A DNA stretch of 64,000 nt, taken from contig JAJVIM010000015.1 of NCBI GenBank assembly GCA_022071955.1, positions 124,001-188,000 of the forward strand. Reading direction: 5' to 3'. The translations under genes and the position numbers were made by a program. The notes below the pieces were generated by a model. It searched no databases. It was not told the DNA's origin and saw only the letters and a program-made list of their open reading frames with translations. The DNA is from Anaerolineae bacterium (GTDB lineage: Bacteria > Chloroflexota > Anaerolineae > 4572-78 > J111). Positions 19,620 to 29,324 of this stretch are shown piece after piece; the first letter of the stretch is position 1, and every line of letters begins with the position of its first letter.

Positions 19620-20540
19620 ATGAAATCTAAATCCTTAATTATCAGTGGGCTGTTGCTAATGGCTCTGGGATTGTTTGTGGGCATTGCCGCGGCGCAGCAA
19701 ATTGATACCGGCCCCACCCCCGATGTCCCCGAAATTCACGGCGGCTTGCTGTATGATGAATGGTGGGAACACGTTGGCGTCGATGTGCCAGAAGGCGATC
19801 ATCCCCTGTGGGCTACTCAAAGTACCAATACGCGCAGTGGAGCCGATACCTGGCGCTGCAAAGAATGCCACGGTTGGGATTACATGGGCAAAGATGGGGC
19901 TTACGGCTCCGGTTCTCATATGACCGGCTTTCCCGGCGTATTCAATGCCCGAACCAAATCGGTTGACGAACTGGTGGGCATTTTAAAAGGCAGCAGCAAC
20001 CCCGACCATGATTTTTCGGTTTACCTTGATGACAAATCGCTGAACGACCTGGCCGTTTTTATTCAAGGATTGAACGATTATCGCCAGTATGTTGATTATG
20101 CGGCCAAAGCGCCAATGGGTGGCGATGCGGCGCACGGCAAAATGCTGTTTGAAGCCGAAGAAGGCTGCCAGATGTGTCACGGAATGGACGGAGCCAAGCT
20201 TAACTTTGGTGACGCCACCGAGCCGGAATTTGTTGGCACCCTTGCGGTTGATAATCCCCAGGAATTTATGCATAAAGCCCTTTACGGCCAGCCGGCCTCG
20301 GACCCCAGAATGACCGCGGCCATTGAGCGTGGTTGGGCGTTGAGCGATGTGGTAGATGTTTTGGCCTTTGCCCAAACCCTGCCCACCGGTTTTGAAACCG
20401 TCGCTGCCGCCGAAGCGCCGGCCACCCTGCCACAATCGGGCGGAGTCCCCCTAAATATTTCTATTCTGCTGGTGATTGCCGGCGGCCTTTTGGCGGCCAG
20501 TGGTCTGGTTGTCCGCCGCAAAGAGCGCATCAGCCGGTAA
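19620..20540 (+). CDS. Dihaem cytochrome c with LPQSG-membrane tail
   Basis: 306 residues: signal peptide about 1-25, first haem motif CKECH (Cys80, Cys83, His84), second motif CQMCH (Cys183, Cys186, His187), then LPQSG (270-274), a membrane segment (about 278-298) and a basic tail RRKERISR. The tail has the layout of a sortase signal, although LPQSG is not the standard LPxTG; it may simply anchor the protein in the membrane. Likely the electron acceptor for the Rieske/cytochrome b unit directly upstream, completing a quinol:cytochrome c chain. A good AGGAGG lies upstream. Confidence 0.92.
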   Translation: MKSKSLIISGLLLMALGLFVGIAAAQQIDTGPTPDVPEIHGGLLYDEWWEHVGVDVPEGDHPLWATQSTNTRSGADTWRCKECHGWDYMGKDGAYGSGSHMTGFPGVFNARTKSVDELVGILKGSSNPDHDFSVYLDDKSLNDLAVFIQGLNDYRQYVDYAAKAPMGGDAAHGKMLFEAEEGCQMCHGMDGAKLNFGDATEPEFVGTLAVDNPQEFMHKALYGQPASDPRMTAAIERGWALSDVVDVLAFAQTLPTGFETVAAAEAPATLPQSGGVPLNISILLVIAGGLLAASGLVVRRKERISR

Positions 20541-20577
20541 CTTCCACATTACGGCAAAAAGAAGAAAAATTGGGTAA

Positions 20578-20597
20578 GGGCGCTTCGCGAAGCGCCC
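20578..20597. repeat. REP-like perfect palindrome
   Basis: GGGCGCTTCG and its exact complement CGAAGCGCCC, a 20-bp perfect palindrome after the cytochrome c gene. It shares GGGCGCTT..AAGCGCCCC with the palindrome at 59577-59604. Confidence 0.65.
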
Positions 20598-20678
20598 CTG
20601 CCTTCGTTGATCCGCAGAGCCGCTTATTTTCCAACCTGGTTCTAAAGAAATTACAATCACTCGCTTGTAAATCACCAT

Positions 20679-20730
20679 TTTCTTACTAAGAAACTATCAA
20701 TTTCTTACTAAGAAATTTACTGTTTCTTTA
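20679..20730. promoter_or_regulatory. Phased palindromic operator array (22-bp period)
   Basis: TTTCTTACTAAGAAA, a 15-base palindrome with a central C, occurs at 20679-20693 and again at 20701-20715. A third half-site TTTCTTTA starts at 20723 and a half-site TAAAGAAA lies at 20643. The spacing is 22 bases, about two DNA turns, as expected for cooperative binding of a dimeric regulator. Confidence 0.55.
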
Positions 20731-20833
20731 TGGGTAATTTAGCTTTGCCGGCGAGTAATAGCTGCAATTCCAGATTACATGTCAACAGAACCTGGCCAGA
20801 TTCTGGCACCAGATCAAAAATCACTTGAGCTTT

Positions 20834-20864
20834 TTGGCACAAAGAACTAGATCATTTGTGCCAA
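20834..20864. promoter_or_regulatory. Inverted-repeat operator TTGGCACAAA / TTTGTGCCAA
   Basis: Exact 10-bp arms (20834-20843, 20855-20864) around an 11-base spacer. Its reverse complement resembles the sequence at 13553-13580. Confidence 0.5.
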
Positions 20865-21290
20865 TTTCCCAAAAATACTGGCCCGTTATTGCCATAGTTC
20901 TTATTAAAATAGACCTTTTTTGGGTCATTTCGGGTGATTGCAATCTATGGGCATTAATCAAACTACCCGCTATACTGGGTATACCCTTTAATCAATCGTC
21001 TGGCCACAAAATTGAATGCCACGCCCTCACTTGGATCACAACGAGTTTCAAAATTAAAAAACGCACTTGATTAACGTTAGCTTGTGTTTTCTCTTCCAAA
21101 GCCAGGATACAATCCTCATTAGTTTTTTCCCACCGGCTGGCGGTAAATTACAGGAAATATTCAGACAGCTTCGGCCGGATTAAAAAATGATAACACCGGT
21201 AATGCTTTTCCGGCGATGGTACACGTTTGCTTTATCGGCGGAGCAAAACCAATAGCAGGACAATGAGCCGGCCAGCCAAAAACGAGGAAC

Positions 21291-21680
21291 GTGATTGCCG
21301 CCGTGCTGCGTGTGTTAATTGCCGAAAATCATTTGTTATTGGGAGCCGGTCTTGAAGTCTGGCTCGGTAAAGAAAGTGGTTTGACGATTTGGGGCAACGC
21401 CACAGTTGGCCAGATCGATTTGCTTCAAGAAATCCGCCGTTTTCAACCCGATGTCATTATCCTCGACGCCGACACCCTACTCACCACCCCTTTTTGGTTG
21501 TTAGCCAATCTTCAGGATTTGCCCCGGCTGCAAATTGTTCTGGTGAGCGCTAATAATGATCTGATCCAGATTTACAACAAGGTACAGGTTTCGGCCACGC
21601 AGGCGGCCGATCTGATAAAAATCATCAAACGTGGTGAGAACCCGCCTTTACCTGATACGCAAGGAGGAGTTATTTTGTGA
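21291..21680 (+). CDS. Stand-alone, degenerate response-regulator receiver
   Basis: 129 residues, receiver-like throughout, without an output domain. Conserved elements: VLIAENHLLLGAGLEVWL (one acidic-pocket residue is replaced, AENH for DDH), phospho-acceptor-like Asp in VIILDADTL, and IVLVSAN, which has Ser in place of the Thr switch. The Lys at the end of the fold is not evident. Phosphorylation is therefore doubtful, and it may act as a protein-interaction module. GTG start with GAGGA upstream. It lies 52 bases before the giant surface protein gene and may be in the same transcript. Confidence 0.7.
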   Translation: MIAAVLRVLIAENHLLLGAGLEVWLGKESGLTIWGNATVGQIDLLQEIRRFQPDVIILDADTLLTTPFWLLANLQDLPRLQIVLVSANNDLIQIYNKVQVSATQAADLIKIIKRGENPPLPDTQGGVIL

Positions 21681-21732
21681 ATCCAGGCAGTTACTAATCG
21701 TTCGATCAGAAATTTTAGAGGAGGGATCGAGT

Positions 21733-24700
21733 ATGAAGATGCAAAAGAAACCTGCTGGACTGCGTCGGAGACAGCGCAGATTGCGCCGTCTCATTTTTGC
21801 ATTGATCTTGTTGATGTTGATGGCAATAGGGCCGTCAATGCCAAACTTAAAACCAGCGAATGCGCTGGCTCAAGAGCCAACGCTTACCGCAGAACCAACC
21901 GTAGAACCAGCCCAGGCCCCAACCGTAGAACCAGCCCAGGACCCGGCTGCTACGCCAACAACCGACGAGCCGACTGTAGCCCCCACCACGGATGAACCGG
22001 CCGCCACCCCCACTACCACCGAGCCAGCCGCTACCCCAACTACCACCGAGCCGGTGGCAACCCCCACCACTGCAGAACCAACCGCAGTCCCCACTCAGGA
22101 AGAACCAACCCCCACGGTTGAGGCCACCCCCACCGTTGAGGTGACCCCAACCAAAGCGCCTACAATTGAGATCACCCCCACATTTACCCCCACTGTAGCT
22201 GTAACCCCCACCGTAACCCCCACCATTGAATTAACGCCCACCGTGGAGATTACGACAACTGCAACCATCACCCCTACTCCCGAATTGGTCTTTGCCGTGG
22301 CCGCCTCAACGGCAGGCACAATTCAACTGAATGTACTTGAGGTGGGAGGCGGTACGCTCAGCAGCGGTGAATTTACCTATATTGTGAACGAAGATAACAC
22401 CGGCACAGCTTTTGATGGCGTTAATAACCAGCCTTCTTTAAAGCCGATGGCCAGTTACAGCCCCATTGTGGCCGCCGGTCGTGGCACCAGCGGCACGCCG
22501 GTGAGCATTGATCTGCCAGAGCTTGATAATTCGCTGGATGGCAGTACAAACCGCTATTTGATCAGTGTTCGGGCCGACGGCTATAAGTTGTGGGGCCAGC
22601 ATGTCCGCCTGCCGGATAACGATAACGATACCATCGTCATCGAGTTAACCCCCAACCCGTTGCCGCTCTCCTCGCTTGAAATATTTGCTTTCCGGGATGA
22701 AATTCCGGTGAATGGGTTTAATGACCCGCTCGAGTTTCCGTTACAGGGTTTCCATGTGGTCATCGAAGACCAGGCCGGCGAGGTTACGGTTGACTACTTT
22801 GGCAACCCGCTTTGTACGGTTTACAGTGGCACTCCGCCCAATAATCCCCAGGCTCCCGGCCCGCTCAACCCGTACGGTACCTACTGCCAAACCGATGAAA
22901 ACGGCATCGCCCGCATTGAAAATATCCCCCACAATAAATACGAGGTACTGGTTATTCCACCCAATAACACCAACGACGCCACCCGTCCGGTACAGATCAC
23001 CACGTTTGAAGGCACCCACGTGATTGACGCCTGGTTGGAAGAAGGCACAGATGGCCGGGGCGCAATCGGCGAATTTATGGTTGAACCGTTTGTGCAAACC
23101 GCCTATCAGTTTGGCTTTGTTTTGCCCAGAGATTTTGATGCACCCGGCGGCGGCGTTATTAAAGGCACAGTCAGAAATCTGGTTGTCTTCCCGCCGCTCG
23201 AAGCCCTCAATATTGATGAAGGTGAAACAGTTTACAAACCGTGGATTGCCCTCAACGATATTGGCAACAACGATACCCAGGTATACCGGGGCCGGGGCAA
23301 CGCCGATGGCACCTTTGAAATTACCGGCGTGCCAGATGGCACCTATCAACTTGTAATCTGGGATGAGCCGCTGGATTACATTATGCAGCTCTACACCGTG
23401 GTGGTAGACAGCAGCGTTAATGGCGGCGTGGTCGATATGGGCAACGTTGGTATTTTCCGCTGGTTTGGCTGGCTCTCCGGTTACGTTTTTCAGGACGATG
23501 GCTACACTGCCAGCGGCATGTTTCTGGGGTTGGAGGCCGTTGAAAACGGCATCCGCGATTGTATGGATATGAACAATCAATCCATTGAAACCTGCGAGCG
23601 CGGCATTCCTAACCTGGAAGTTGTTACCAAATATCGGGACGGTAGCTTGCAACAAAGCACCTTTACCGACAACAACGGTTACTACGAGTTACCCGAACTG
23701 CGCGGTCCGCTGGGCAAAGCCGTCACCACCGAGGTGGACTTTGGCCGTTACAAAGTTACAGGGCACTCGGTGCACCACGAACAGTACGCCAACTTTAACC
23801 GGCGCGACCCTAACCCCACTCCCGTTGATGCTGATGTGGGTGGCGGGATTATTTTGAGCGCCATAGTTGTAGAAGGCAAACGGACCATTCTGGATTGGGG
23901 CAAAGTACCCTACCCCGCCGACGATCTCGCTACGCCGATTGTTTTTGATGAAACCGGCCTCACCGGCTACGAGGGCGAAAACGGCGGCATCTCCGGTGTA
24001 GTGCTGTACGCCACCACCCGCAACGAGTTTGACGCGCGCCTGGCCGCCGCCGAAGATTACGAACCGGGCATCCCCAACGTACTGTTCCGGCTGTGGGGGC
24101 TTGGCCCGGATGGCGAAGCCAATACATCGGATGACCCGCTGCTGAATGAAACCTACTCGGATGATTGGGAGTACCCGGAACTCGACAACCCCGATAACCC
24201 GGTGGGCTGCGATGTGCTTGGTGGTGACGGGAATCCAATTAATACGGCCACCGCCAATTTTGTGGCTGATAACTGCCTTGAAGTGCCCATGCTGGGCAAC
24301 GAGATTAAACCCGGCGCGTACGACGGCGGCTGGGCCTTTGGTAACATTTGTTACACCGGCCTCACTCGCGGCGATTTTAACGATCAGGACCCCAACCTGC
24401 AATTTGACCCCGACACCGCCGTTTGCTCCGACATTATGCCATCGGGCGATTACGTGGTGCAGGTGATTCCGCCGCCCTTCTATCAAATCCTCAAGGAAGA
24501 AGACCAGAACACCGATGAAGGCAACGAACTGGTTCCGGCTTTCCCGCCGCCCGCCTGTGTGGGCACGTCTCACTACGTGGATGATGACCGCAACCCCTTT
24601 AACGGGCAAATGAAACCGTTCTGCGATAAAAAACTGGTTACGCTGCAGGATCAGCAAAACGCCGGGGCCGAGTTTTATCTCTTTACCACAGATGAACCCT

Positions 24701-27700
24701 ACACCCTCGTGGTTAATCAGGGCGACCCGCGCACAAGCTGGACCACCACTCAAGCCGTGCCGCCGCCAGCTCGCTTTTACGGCCTGGTTGAAAATGATGT
24801 GGTACTTAACACTGATCCCAACTCAATTACCTACGGTGAGAAACGGAGCGTGGTGGGGATGCCCATCGGCATTTATGATTACGCCGGGCGACACCTGATT
24901 ACCGTATACACCGATGAAAACGGTTTTTATGAAGCGCTGGTGCCGTCTACCTATACCGCCTTCTGTCCCTCCCCGGCCGGCTTTTGCGAGGGGATGTATG
25001 TATTTGTAGTTAACGACCCCGGCCCGGCCACCAACCCCAACCCCGGCTTCAGTCCGGCCCACCTTACCGAGCCACTGGCCTGGAACACCATGCCCGGCAA
25101 AATGACCTGGACCGACACCCCGGTAGACCCCATTAACATTCTGGTTTGTCAACTACCGCCGGCTACCCCGCAAATCTTTGCCGTCAACCGGCCCTACGCC
25201 GACAACGGCAGCGCCTTTGAGCTGGTGATCTCCGGCACGCGCTTTGGCACAGAGGCCATTGCCCCCACCGTTACCCTGGATGGCGTGTCGTTAGCCCCCG
25301 CCGGCGCTGATGTTGGCTTTGGCGTGGGCTGGGACCCGGCCGATCCTAACGCACCGGTCTTTACCGGCGGCGTGCCCCCGGTGGGCTTGTATGAAGATAT
25401 TGTCACCGTTTCAGTGCCGGCCGGCCTCACACCGGGGCCGCACCAGTTGCAGGTAATCAACAACACCAGCGGCACATCCAGCCTGAACGGGCTAACCTTC
25501 CACGTGCTGGGCGGCGGCTACCCGGCCAGCCTCATTACCGTCAGCCCGCCGTCAGATGTGAACAATCCGGTCATTCAAACCGCCATAAATGGCGCGCCCG
25601 CCGGCAGTTTGATTATTGTTGAGCCGGGCACCTATCGTGAAAATGTTATCCTGCATAAAAACGTAAAACTGCAGGGTTATGGCCCCGGCGGCACGGTTGG
25701 CGCGCCGCGCCCGGCCAACGCCGACCCGCCCCCGGAACCGCCCGATCCGGGTGAACCAACAGCCAGAGACGTGCCGCGCAGTGATCCGGCCTTTGCGCAT
25801 ATCATTGGTAGTCATATTGATGGCCGGTTCTTCCAGTTTGATGGCAACAGGGTGACGGATTGGCAGAATCTGCTCGACACAATTACCGCCGATGATGTAC
25901 CGGCCGGCGCCGGCATCACGGTAGTGGCCGACCCCGGTGAATTTGGCGCGGATTTCCGTACCCAAATTGACGGCTTTGGCATTACCAATGCCCGTGGTGA
26001 GGCTGCCGGCGGGGTATACGTGCACGCCAATGGCGAAAATATGCTCATCAGCAACAATATTCTTGATGCAAACAGTGGCCGCCTGTCCGGGGGTGCAATT
26101 GGCCTGGGCCGCTCGGAAACTGTTGGGGGGCTGGCTGACAACAACAACAATAATATCCGCATCCACCACAACCGCATTTTGGGCAACGGCGGCATCTTCT
26201 TTGCCGGAGCGGTTGGCATTTTCAACGGCGCCGATAATTACGAGTTTGATCACAACGATCTCTGTGGCAACTACTCCGTTGAGTACGGCGGCGGTCTCTC
26301 TCACTTTGGTTTGAGCAACGGCGCCAGTATTCATGATAACCTGATTTATTACAACGAAGCCTTTGACGAAGGCGGCGGCCTTTTGATTGCCGGCGATGTT
26401 GGTGCAGTGGCCAATCCCCAATTGGGGTTGGGCTCCGGCGCGGTGACCATCGAGTCCAATCTGATCCAATCCAACCTGTCTAATGACGATGGTGGCGGTA
26501 TCCGACTGCTGCGCCCGCTCGATTACGAGATCAATATTATTAACAACTACATTCTAAATAACGTGGCCACCGACCACGGCGGCGGCATCTCGCTTGACGA
26601 CGCCACTAATGTCAACATTGTGAACAATACCATTGCCCACAATACCTCTACCTCCACCTCAGAAGATGCCGTGCGGCTGCCCCCCACCAATACTACGCTG
26701 CCGAGCGCGGCCGGCATCAGTTCAGAACCACACAGCTCGCTCTTTGCGCCGGGTGGCACCGCCGCAGATGGTTCTACTTTCTCAGACCCGGTGTTGTTTA
26801 ACAATATCCTCTGGCAAAACGAAGCCTTCCATTGGGGACCGGTTGCGGCCGAGCCGGGTGTTCCGCCCGATATTGCCGGCTTTGACTTGATCTCCGACGG
26901 CTTCATCGACTTGCGGGTTTACCCCGGTGCTCCGGCAGGGGCATGTTTGGACCCCAGAAATTCCATTCTGTCTGTACCTTATGGGCCGGATGGCGGCGCA
27001 TGTACCACCACTGATCCCAGCAATCAGGTTGGCACCGATCCGCTCTTTTTAACACCCGTACTCCAGGACCTGACGGCCACGCCCAACCGGCTCAACCTGA
27101 ACGAGATTTTGGTGCAGGTGGTGCGGCCCGAAGGCACGCTGGTTGGATTTAGCGATTATCACGTGCAGGCCAACTCGCCGGCCGTTGATGCCGGTGTAGC
27201 CTCTTTTGCCGGTGTTAACGCCCCCTGCGACGACTACGACGACGATGGCCGGCCCAACGGCACGGCCTGGGATGTTGGCGCAGACGAGCAGCCCGGCCAG
27301 CCGCCGTGCAGCGGCGCGCCCCCGCCAGATTTGCTCTACTTCTCAACACCAGATGGCTTTGCCATACCGGGTGTGGCCGGCCCGTATGATGATGCCGATA
27401 TTTACGTGTGGGATGGAACCAGCTTTAGCCGTATCTTTGATGCCTCTGATGCCGGCCTGCCGGGCAATGCCAACATCGACGGCCTGGTAGTGGTTGACGA
27501 TAATACGTTCTACATGTCCTTCTCGCGCGATAGCGGCACAACGGTGCCAACGGTGGGTACGGTGCAGGATGAAGATATTGTGCTGTACGATGCCGGTGCT
27601 TGGAGCATATTCTTTGATGGTTCAGATGTGGGTTTAAGTGGCGGTTTCCTGTTAGACGAGGATGTGGACGCCTTTGAAATTCTGGCCGATGGCAGCCTGA

Positions 27701-29229
27701 TTGTTTCTACCGGGGGAGCCTACAACGTACCCGGTGTAGGGGTTGGCCTTCCGCATGATTTGCTGCGTTGTGCAGGCACATTTGGCCCCACAACAAGCTG
27801 TACCTGGAGCCTGTACTTCAACGGAATTGATGTTGGTCTGGGCATCTTTCCGCCTGTGGGGGGTGTCGTGTCTGAGAACATTGTTGGGGTGCACGCCGAA
27901 AGTAACGGCAACCTGTATATGGCCACTTTGGGTGATTTCAATACCGGTGTGGTCTCCGGTCAAAATGAAGATGTGTTTATCTGTTCATCACCAACCACCG
28001 GTGCAAACTCGGCCTGCGCGGCAATGAGCATTTACTTTGATGGCACGGCCGTTGGGCTGGGAGGTACTGGCCTTGATGCAATCGACCTTGTTCGGGGCAC
28101 CGGCGTTGCCGGCTCGCTCAATCAGGCGCCGATCATTGATGCCGGCCCCGATCAGGAACTCATCTGGCCCGACAACACACTGGCGATGGCTGGCACGGCC
28201 ACCGATCCCGATGCCGGGCCCGGGCCGCTGACTACAGTCTGGTCTGTTGAAAGTGTTGAACCTGTCGGTGGTACGGTAACCTTTGCCAACCCCAACTCTC
28301 TCACCACTAACGCCACTTTCTCCGCAACCGGCGTTTACGTACTGCGGCTCACGGTTTCTGATGGGGCGGCTACCGTCTTTGATCTGGTCACAATTGAAGC
28401 CGACCTGCCGGCAACAACCGGCGCTTTACCGCCGGCGGCGCTTTACTTCTCGCTGGCCAATGCTGGCCCCCCTTACAGTGTTGGCGCTGGCCCCGGCCCC
28501 ATTGCCGATGAGGTGGGCAACGCCGACATCATCGGTTGGGATGGCGGTACCGGTTTTATCAAAGTCTTTGATGGACTGGCTGTGGGGGTAGGTTCGCTCA
28601 ACCTCAGTGCTTTCCATATTGTTAACGACAGCACTATCCTGATGTCCTTCTCCTCCGATGTCTCGGCCTTCCCGCTTACCAGCGGCCCGGCCAGCGTTGA
28701 TAATTCAGATGTCGTCAAGTTTACCGCCACATCCTTTGGCACCGATGGCACAACCGGCTTCTTTGAACTCTTCTTTGATGGTTCGGCTCACGGGCTAACC
28801 ACCGCCGCCGAAGCCATAGATGCCGTGTCGCTTAGCCCGGATGGCAACACACTGTATGTTTCCACTCAAGGTCCGCCATCGGTACCGGGTTTGGCCGGCA
28901 ACCAGCGAGATGAAGATGTGCTGGCCTTTGATCTGGTGGGCGGCACATGGTCATTGGCTTTTGACGGCTCTGATGTGGGTTTGAATAACGGCGGCGGAGA
29001 AGACGTTGATGGACTTGCCGGTGATTTTACCGCCGGCAGCGATCTCTACCTGTCTACCACCGGCAGCTTTAGTGTGCCTGGCCTCTCCGGCGCCGATGAA
29101 GACGTGTTCAAATGTGTTGGCCTTACCCCCGGCCCCGCCACAGCTTGTACCAGTTTTGAGATGTTCTTTGATGGCAGCAGGTTTGGGTTGCAAAGCAACG
29201 ATATTGATGCCGTAGACATCTTCCCATAA
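21733..29229 (+). CDS. Giant multidomain secreted surface protein (2498 aa)
   Basis: Secreted or surface protein: basic N terminus and signal peptide to about 45; a Thr/Pro/Glu stalk (about 50-186) of PTVEP/TPTTTEP-type repeats; carboxypeptidase-regulatory/SdrD-B-like beta domains (about 310-920, with GYYELPELRG and GFYEALVPS); IPT/TIG domain about 1140-1260; right-handed parallel beta-helix about 1265-1650 with many NN-rich turns; an AVDAGV..DVGADE segment like the 'choice-of-anchor Q' domain; then two copies of a FDGSDVGL-containing module (about 1865-2125 and 2235-2498) around a PKD-like domain (about 2130-2230). No catalytic residues recognised. The start at 21733 has AGGAGGG upstream; earlier in-frame starts overlap the previous gene. 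Followed by a strong hairpin and the oxidase genes. Likely a structural scaffold or adhesin (inference). Confidence 0.88.
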   Translation: MKMQKKPAGLRRRQRRLRRLIFALILLMLMAIGPSMPNLKPANALAQEPTLTAEPTVEPAQAPTVEPAQDPAATPTTDEPTVAPTTDEPAATPTTTEPAATPTTTEPVATPTTAEPTAVPTQEEPTPTVEATPTVEVTPTKAPTIEITPTFTPTVAVTPTVTPTIELTPTVEITTTATITPTPELVFAVAASTAGTIQLNVLEVGGGTLSSGEFTYIVNEDNTGTAFDGVNNQPSLKPMASYSPIVAAGRGTSGTPVSIDLPELDNSLDGSTNRYLISVRADGYKLWGQHVRLPDNDNDTIVIELTPNPLPLSSLEIFAFRDEIPVNGFNDPLEFPLQGFHVVIEDQAGEVTVDYFGNPLCTVYSGTPPNNPQAPGPLNPYGTYCQTDENGIARIENIPHNKYEVLVIPPNNTNDATRPVQITTFEGTHVIDAWLEEGTDGRGAIGEFMVEPFVQTAYQFGFVLPRDFDAPGGGVIKGTVRNLVVFPPLEALNIDEGETVYKPWIALNDIGNNDTQVYRGRGNADGTFEITGVPDGTYQLVIWDEPLDYIMQLYTVVVDSSVNGGVVDMGNVGIFRWFGWLSGYVFQDDGYTASGMFLGLEAVENGIRDCMDMNNQSIETCERGIPNLEVVTKYRDGSLQQSTFTDNNGYYELPELRGPLGKAVTTEVDFGRYKVTGHSVHHEQYANFNRRDPNPTPVDADVGGGIILSAIVVEGKRTILDWGKVPYPADDLATPIVFDETGLTGYEGENGGISGVVLYATTRNEFDARLAAAEDYEPGIPNVLFRLWGLGPDGEANTSDDPLLNETYSDDWEYPELDNPDNPVGCDVLGGDGNPINTATANFVADNCLEVPMLGNEIKPGAYDGGWAFGNICYTGLTRGDFNDQDPNLQFDPDTAVCSDIMPSGDYVVQVIPPPFYQILKEEDQNTDEGNELVPAFPPPACVGTSHYVDDDRNPFNGQMKPFCDKKLVTLQDQQNAGAEFYLFTTDEPYTLVVNQGDPRTSWTTTQAVPPPARFYGLVENDVVLNTDPNSITYGEKRSVVGMPIGIYDYAGRHLITVYTDENGFYEALVPSTYTAFCPSPAGFCEGMYVFVVNDPGPATNPNPGFSPAHLTEPLAWNTMPGKMTWTDTPVDPINILVCQLPPATPQIFAVNRPYADNGSAFELVISGTRFGTEAIAPTVTLDGVSLAPAGADVGFGVGWDPADPNAPVFTGGVPPVGLYEDIVTVSVPAGLTPGPHQLQVINNTSGTSSLNGLTFHVLGGGYPASLITVSPPSDVNNPVIQTAINGAPAGSLIIVEPGTYRENVILHKNVKLQGYGPGGTVGAPRPANADPPPEPPDPGEPTARDVPRSDPAFAHIIGSHIDGRFFQFDGNRVTDWQNLLDTITADDVPAGAGITVVADPGEFGADFRTQIDGFGITNARGEAAGGVYVHANGENMLISNNILDANSGRLSGGAIGLGRSETVGGLADNNNNNIRIHHNRILGNGGIFFAGAVGIFNGADNYEFDHNDLCGNYSVEYGGGLSHFGLSNGASIHDNLIYYNEAFDEGGGLLIAGDVGAVANPQLGLGSGAVTIESNLIQSNLSNDDGGGIRLLRPLDYEINIINNYILNNVATDHGGGISLDDATNVNIVNNTIAHNTSTSTSEDAVRLPPTNTTLPSAAGISSEPHSSLFAPGGTAADGSTFSDPVLFNNILWQNEAFHWGPVAAEPGVPPDIAGFDLISDGFIDLRVYPGAPAGACLDPRNSILSVPYGPDGGACTTTDPSNQVGTDPLFLTPVLQDLTATPNRLNLNEILVQVVRPEGTLVGFSDYHVQANSPAVDAGVASFAGVNAPCDDYDDDGRPNGTAWDVGADEQPGQPPCSGAPPPDLLYFSTPDGFAIPGVAGPYDDADIYVWDGTSFSRIFDASDAGLPGNANIDGLVVVDDNTFYMSFSRDSGTTVPTVGTVQDEDIVLYDAGAWSIFFDGSDVGLSGGFLLDEDVDAFEILADGSLIVSTGGAYNVPGVGVGLPHDLLRCAGTFGPTTSCTWSLYFNGIDVGLGIFPPVGGVVSENIVGVHAESNGNLYMATLGDFNTGVVSGQNEDVFICSSPTTGANSACAAMSIYFDGTAVGLGGTGLDAIDLVRGTGVAGSLNQAPIIDAGPDQELIWPDNTLAMAGTATDPDAGPGPLTTVWSVESVEPVGGTVTFANPNSLTTNATFSATGVYVLRLTVSDGAATVFDLVTIEADLPATTGALPPAALYFSLANAGPPYSVGAGPGPIADEVGNADIIGWDGGTGFIKVFDGLAVGVGSLNLSAFHIVNDSTILMSFSSDVSAFPLTSGPASVDNSDVVKFTATSFGTDGTTGFFELFFDGSAHGLTTAAEAIDAVSLSPDGNTLYVSTQGPPSVPGLAGNQRDEDVLAFDLVGGTWSLAFDGSDVGLNNGGGEDVDGLAGDFTAGSDLYLSTTGSFSVPGLSGADEDVFKCVGLTPGPATACTSFEMFFDGSRFGLQSNDIDAVDIFP

Positions 29230-29242
29230 TCCCAGCGTTCCG

Positions 29243-29279
29243 TACCCCGCCCCGCTTTGGATTGAAGCGGGGCGGGGTA
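29243..29279 (+). terminator. Very stable GC-rich hairpin between giant gene and oxidase gene
   Basis: TACCCCGCCCCGCTT and AAGCGGGGCGGGGTA, 15-bp perfect arms with a seven-base loop. There is no T run, so it may act as a partial terminator or an mRNA-stabilising element that sets different levels for the giant protein and the oxidases. Confidence 0.6.
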
Positions 29280-29324
29280 AGCCTCTGGCCCTGATCGGTA
29301 AAAAATAACAGGAGGATTGTGACG

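Larger units (their letters stand above)
20541..21290. other. 750-bp intergenic region with phased palindromes
   Basis: No gene. Contains a REP-like palindrome (20578), a 22-bp-phased array of TTTCTTA/TAAGAAA sites (20643-20730), a TTGGCACAAA inverted repeat (20834-20864) and the 10-bp palindrome GGGTATACCC (20977-20986). It separates the cytochrome genes from the giant-protein operon and is probably a control region for one or both. Confidence 0.6.

Noticed and set aside
21291..21680. Truncated pseudogene of a full response regulator
   Set aside because: The frame is intact with a proper start and stop, and no HTH remnant follows; more likely a stand-alone degenerate receiver.
22741..24753. 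Two long minus-strand frames (304 and 354 codons) inside the giant gene
   Set aside because: They follow the GC-rich codon pattern of the plus-strand gene and show no protein-family features.
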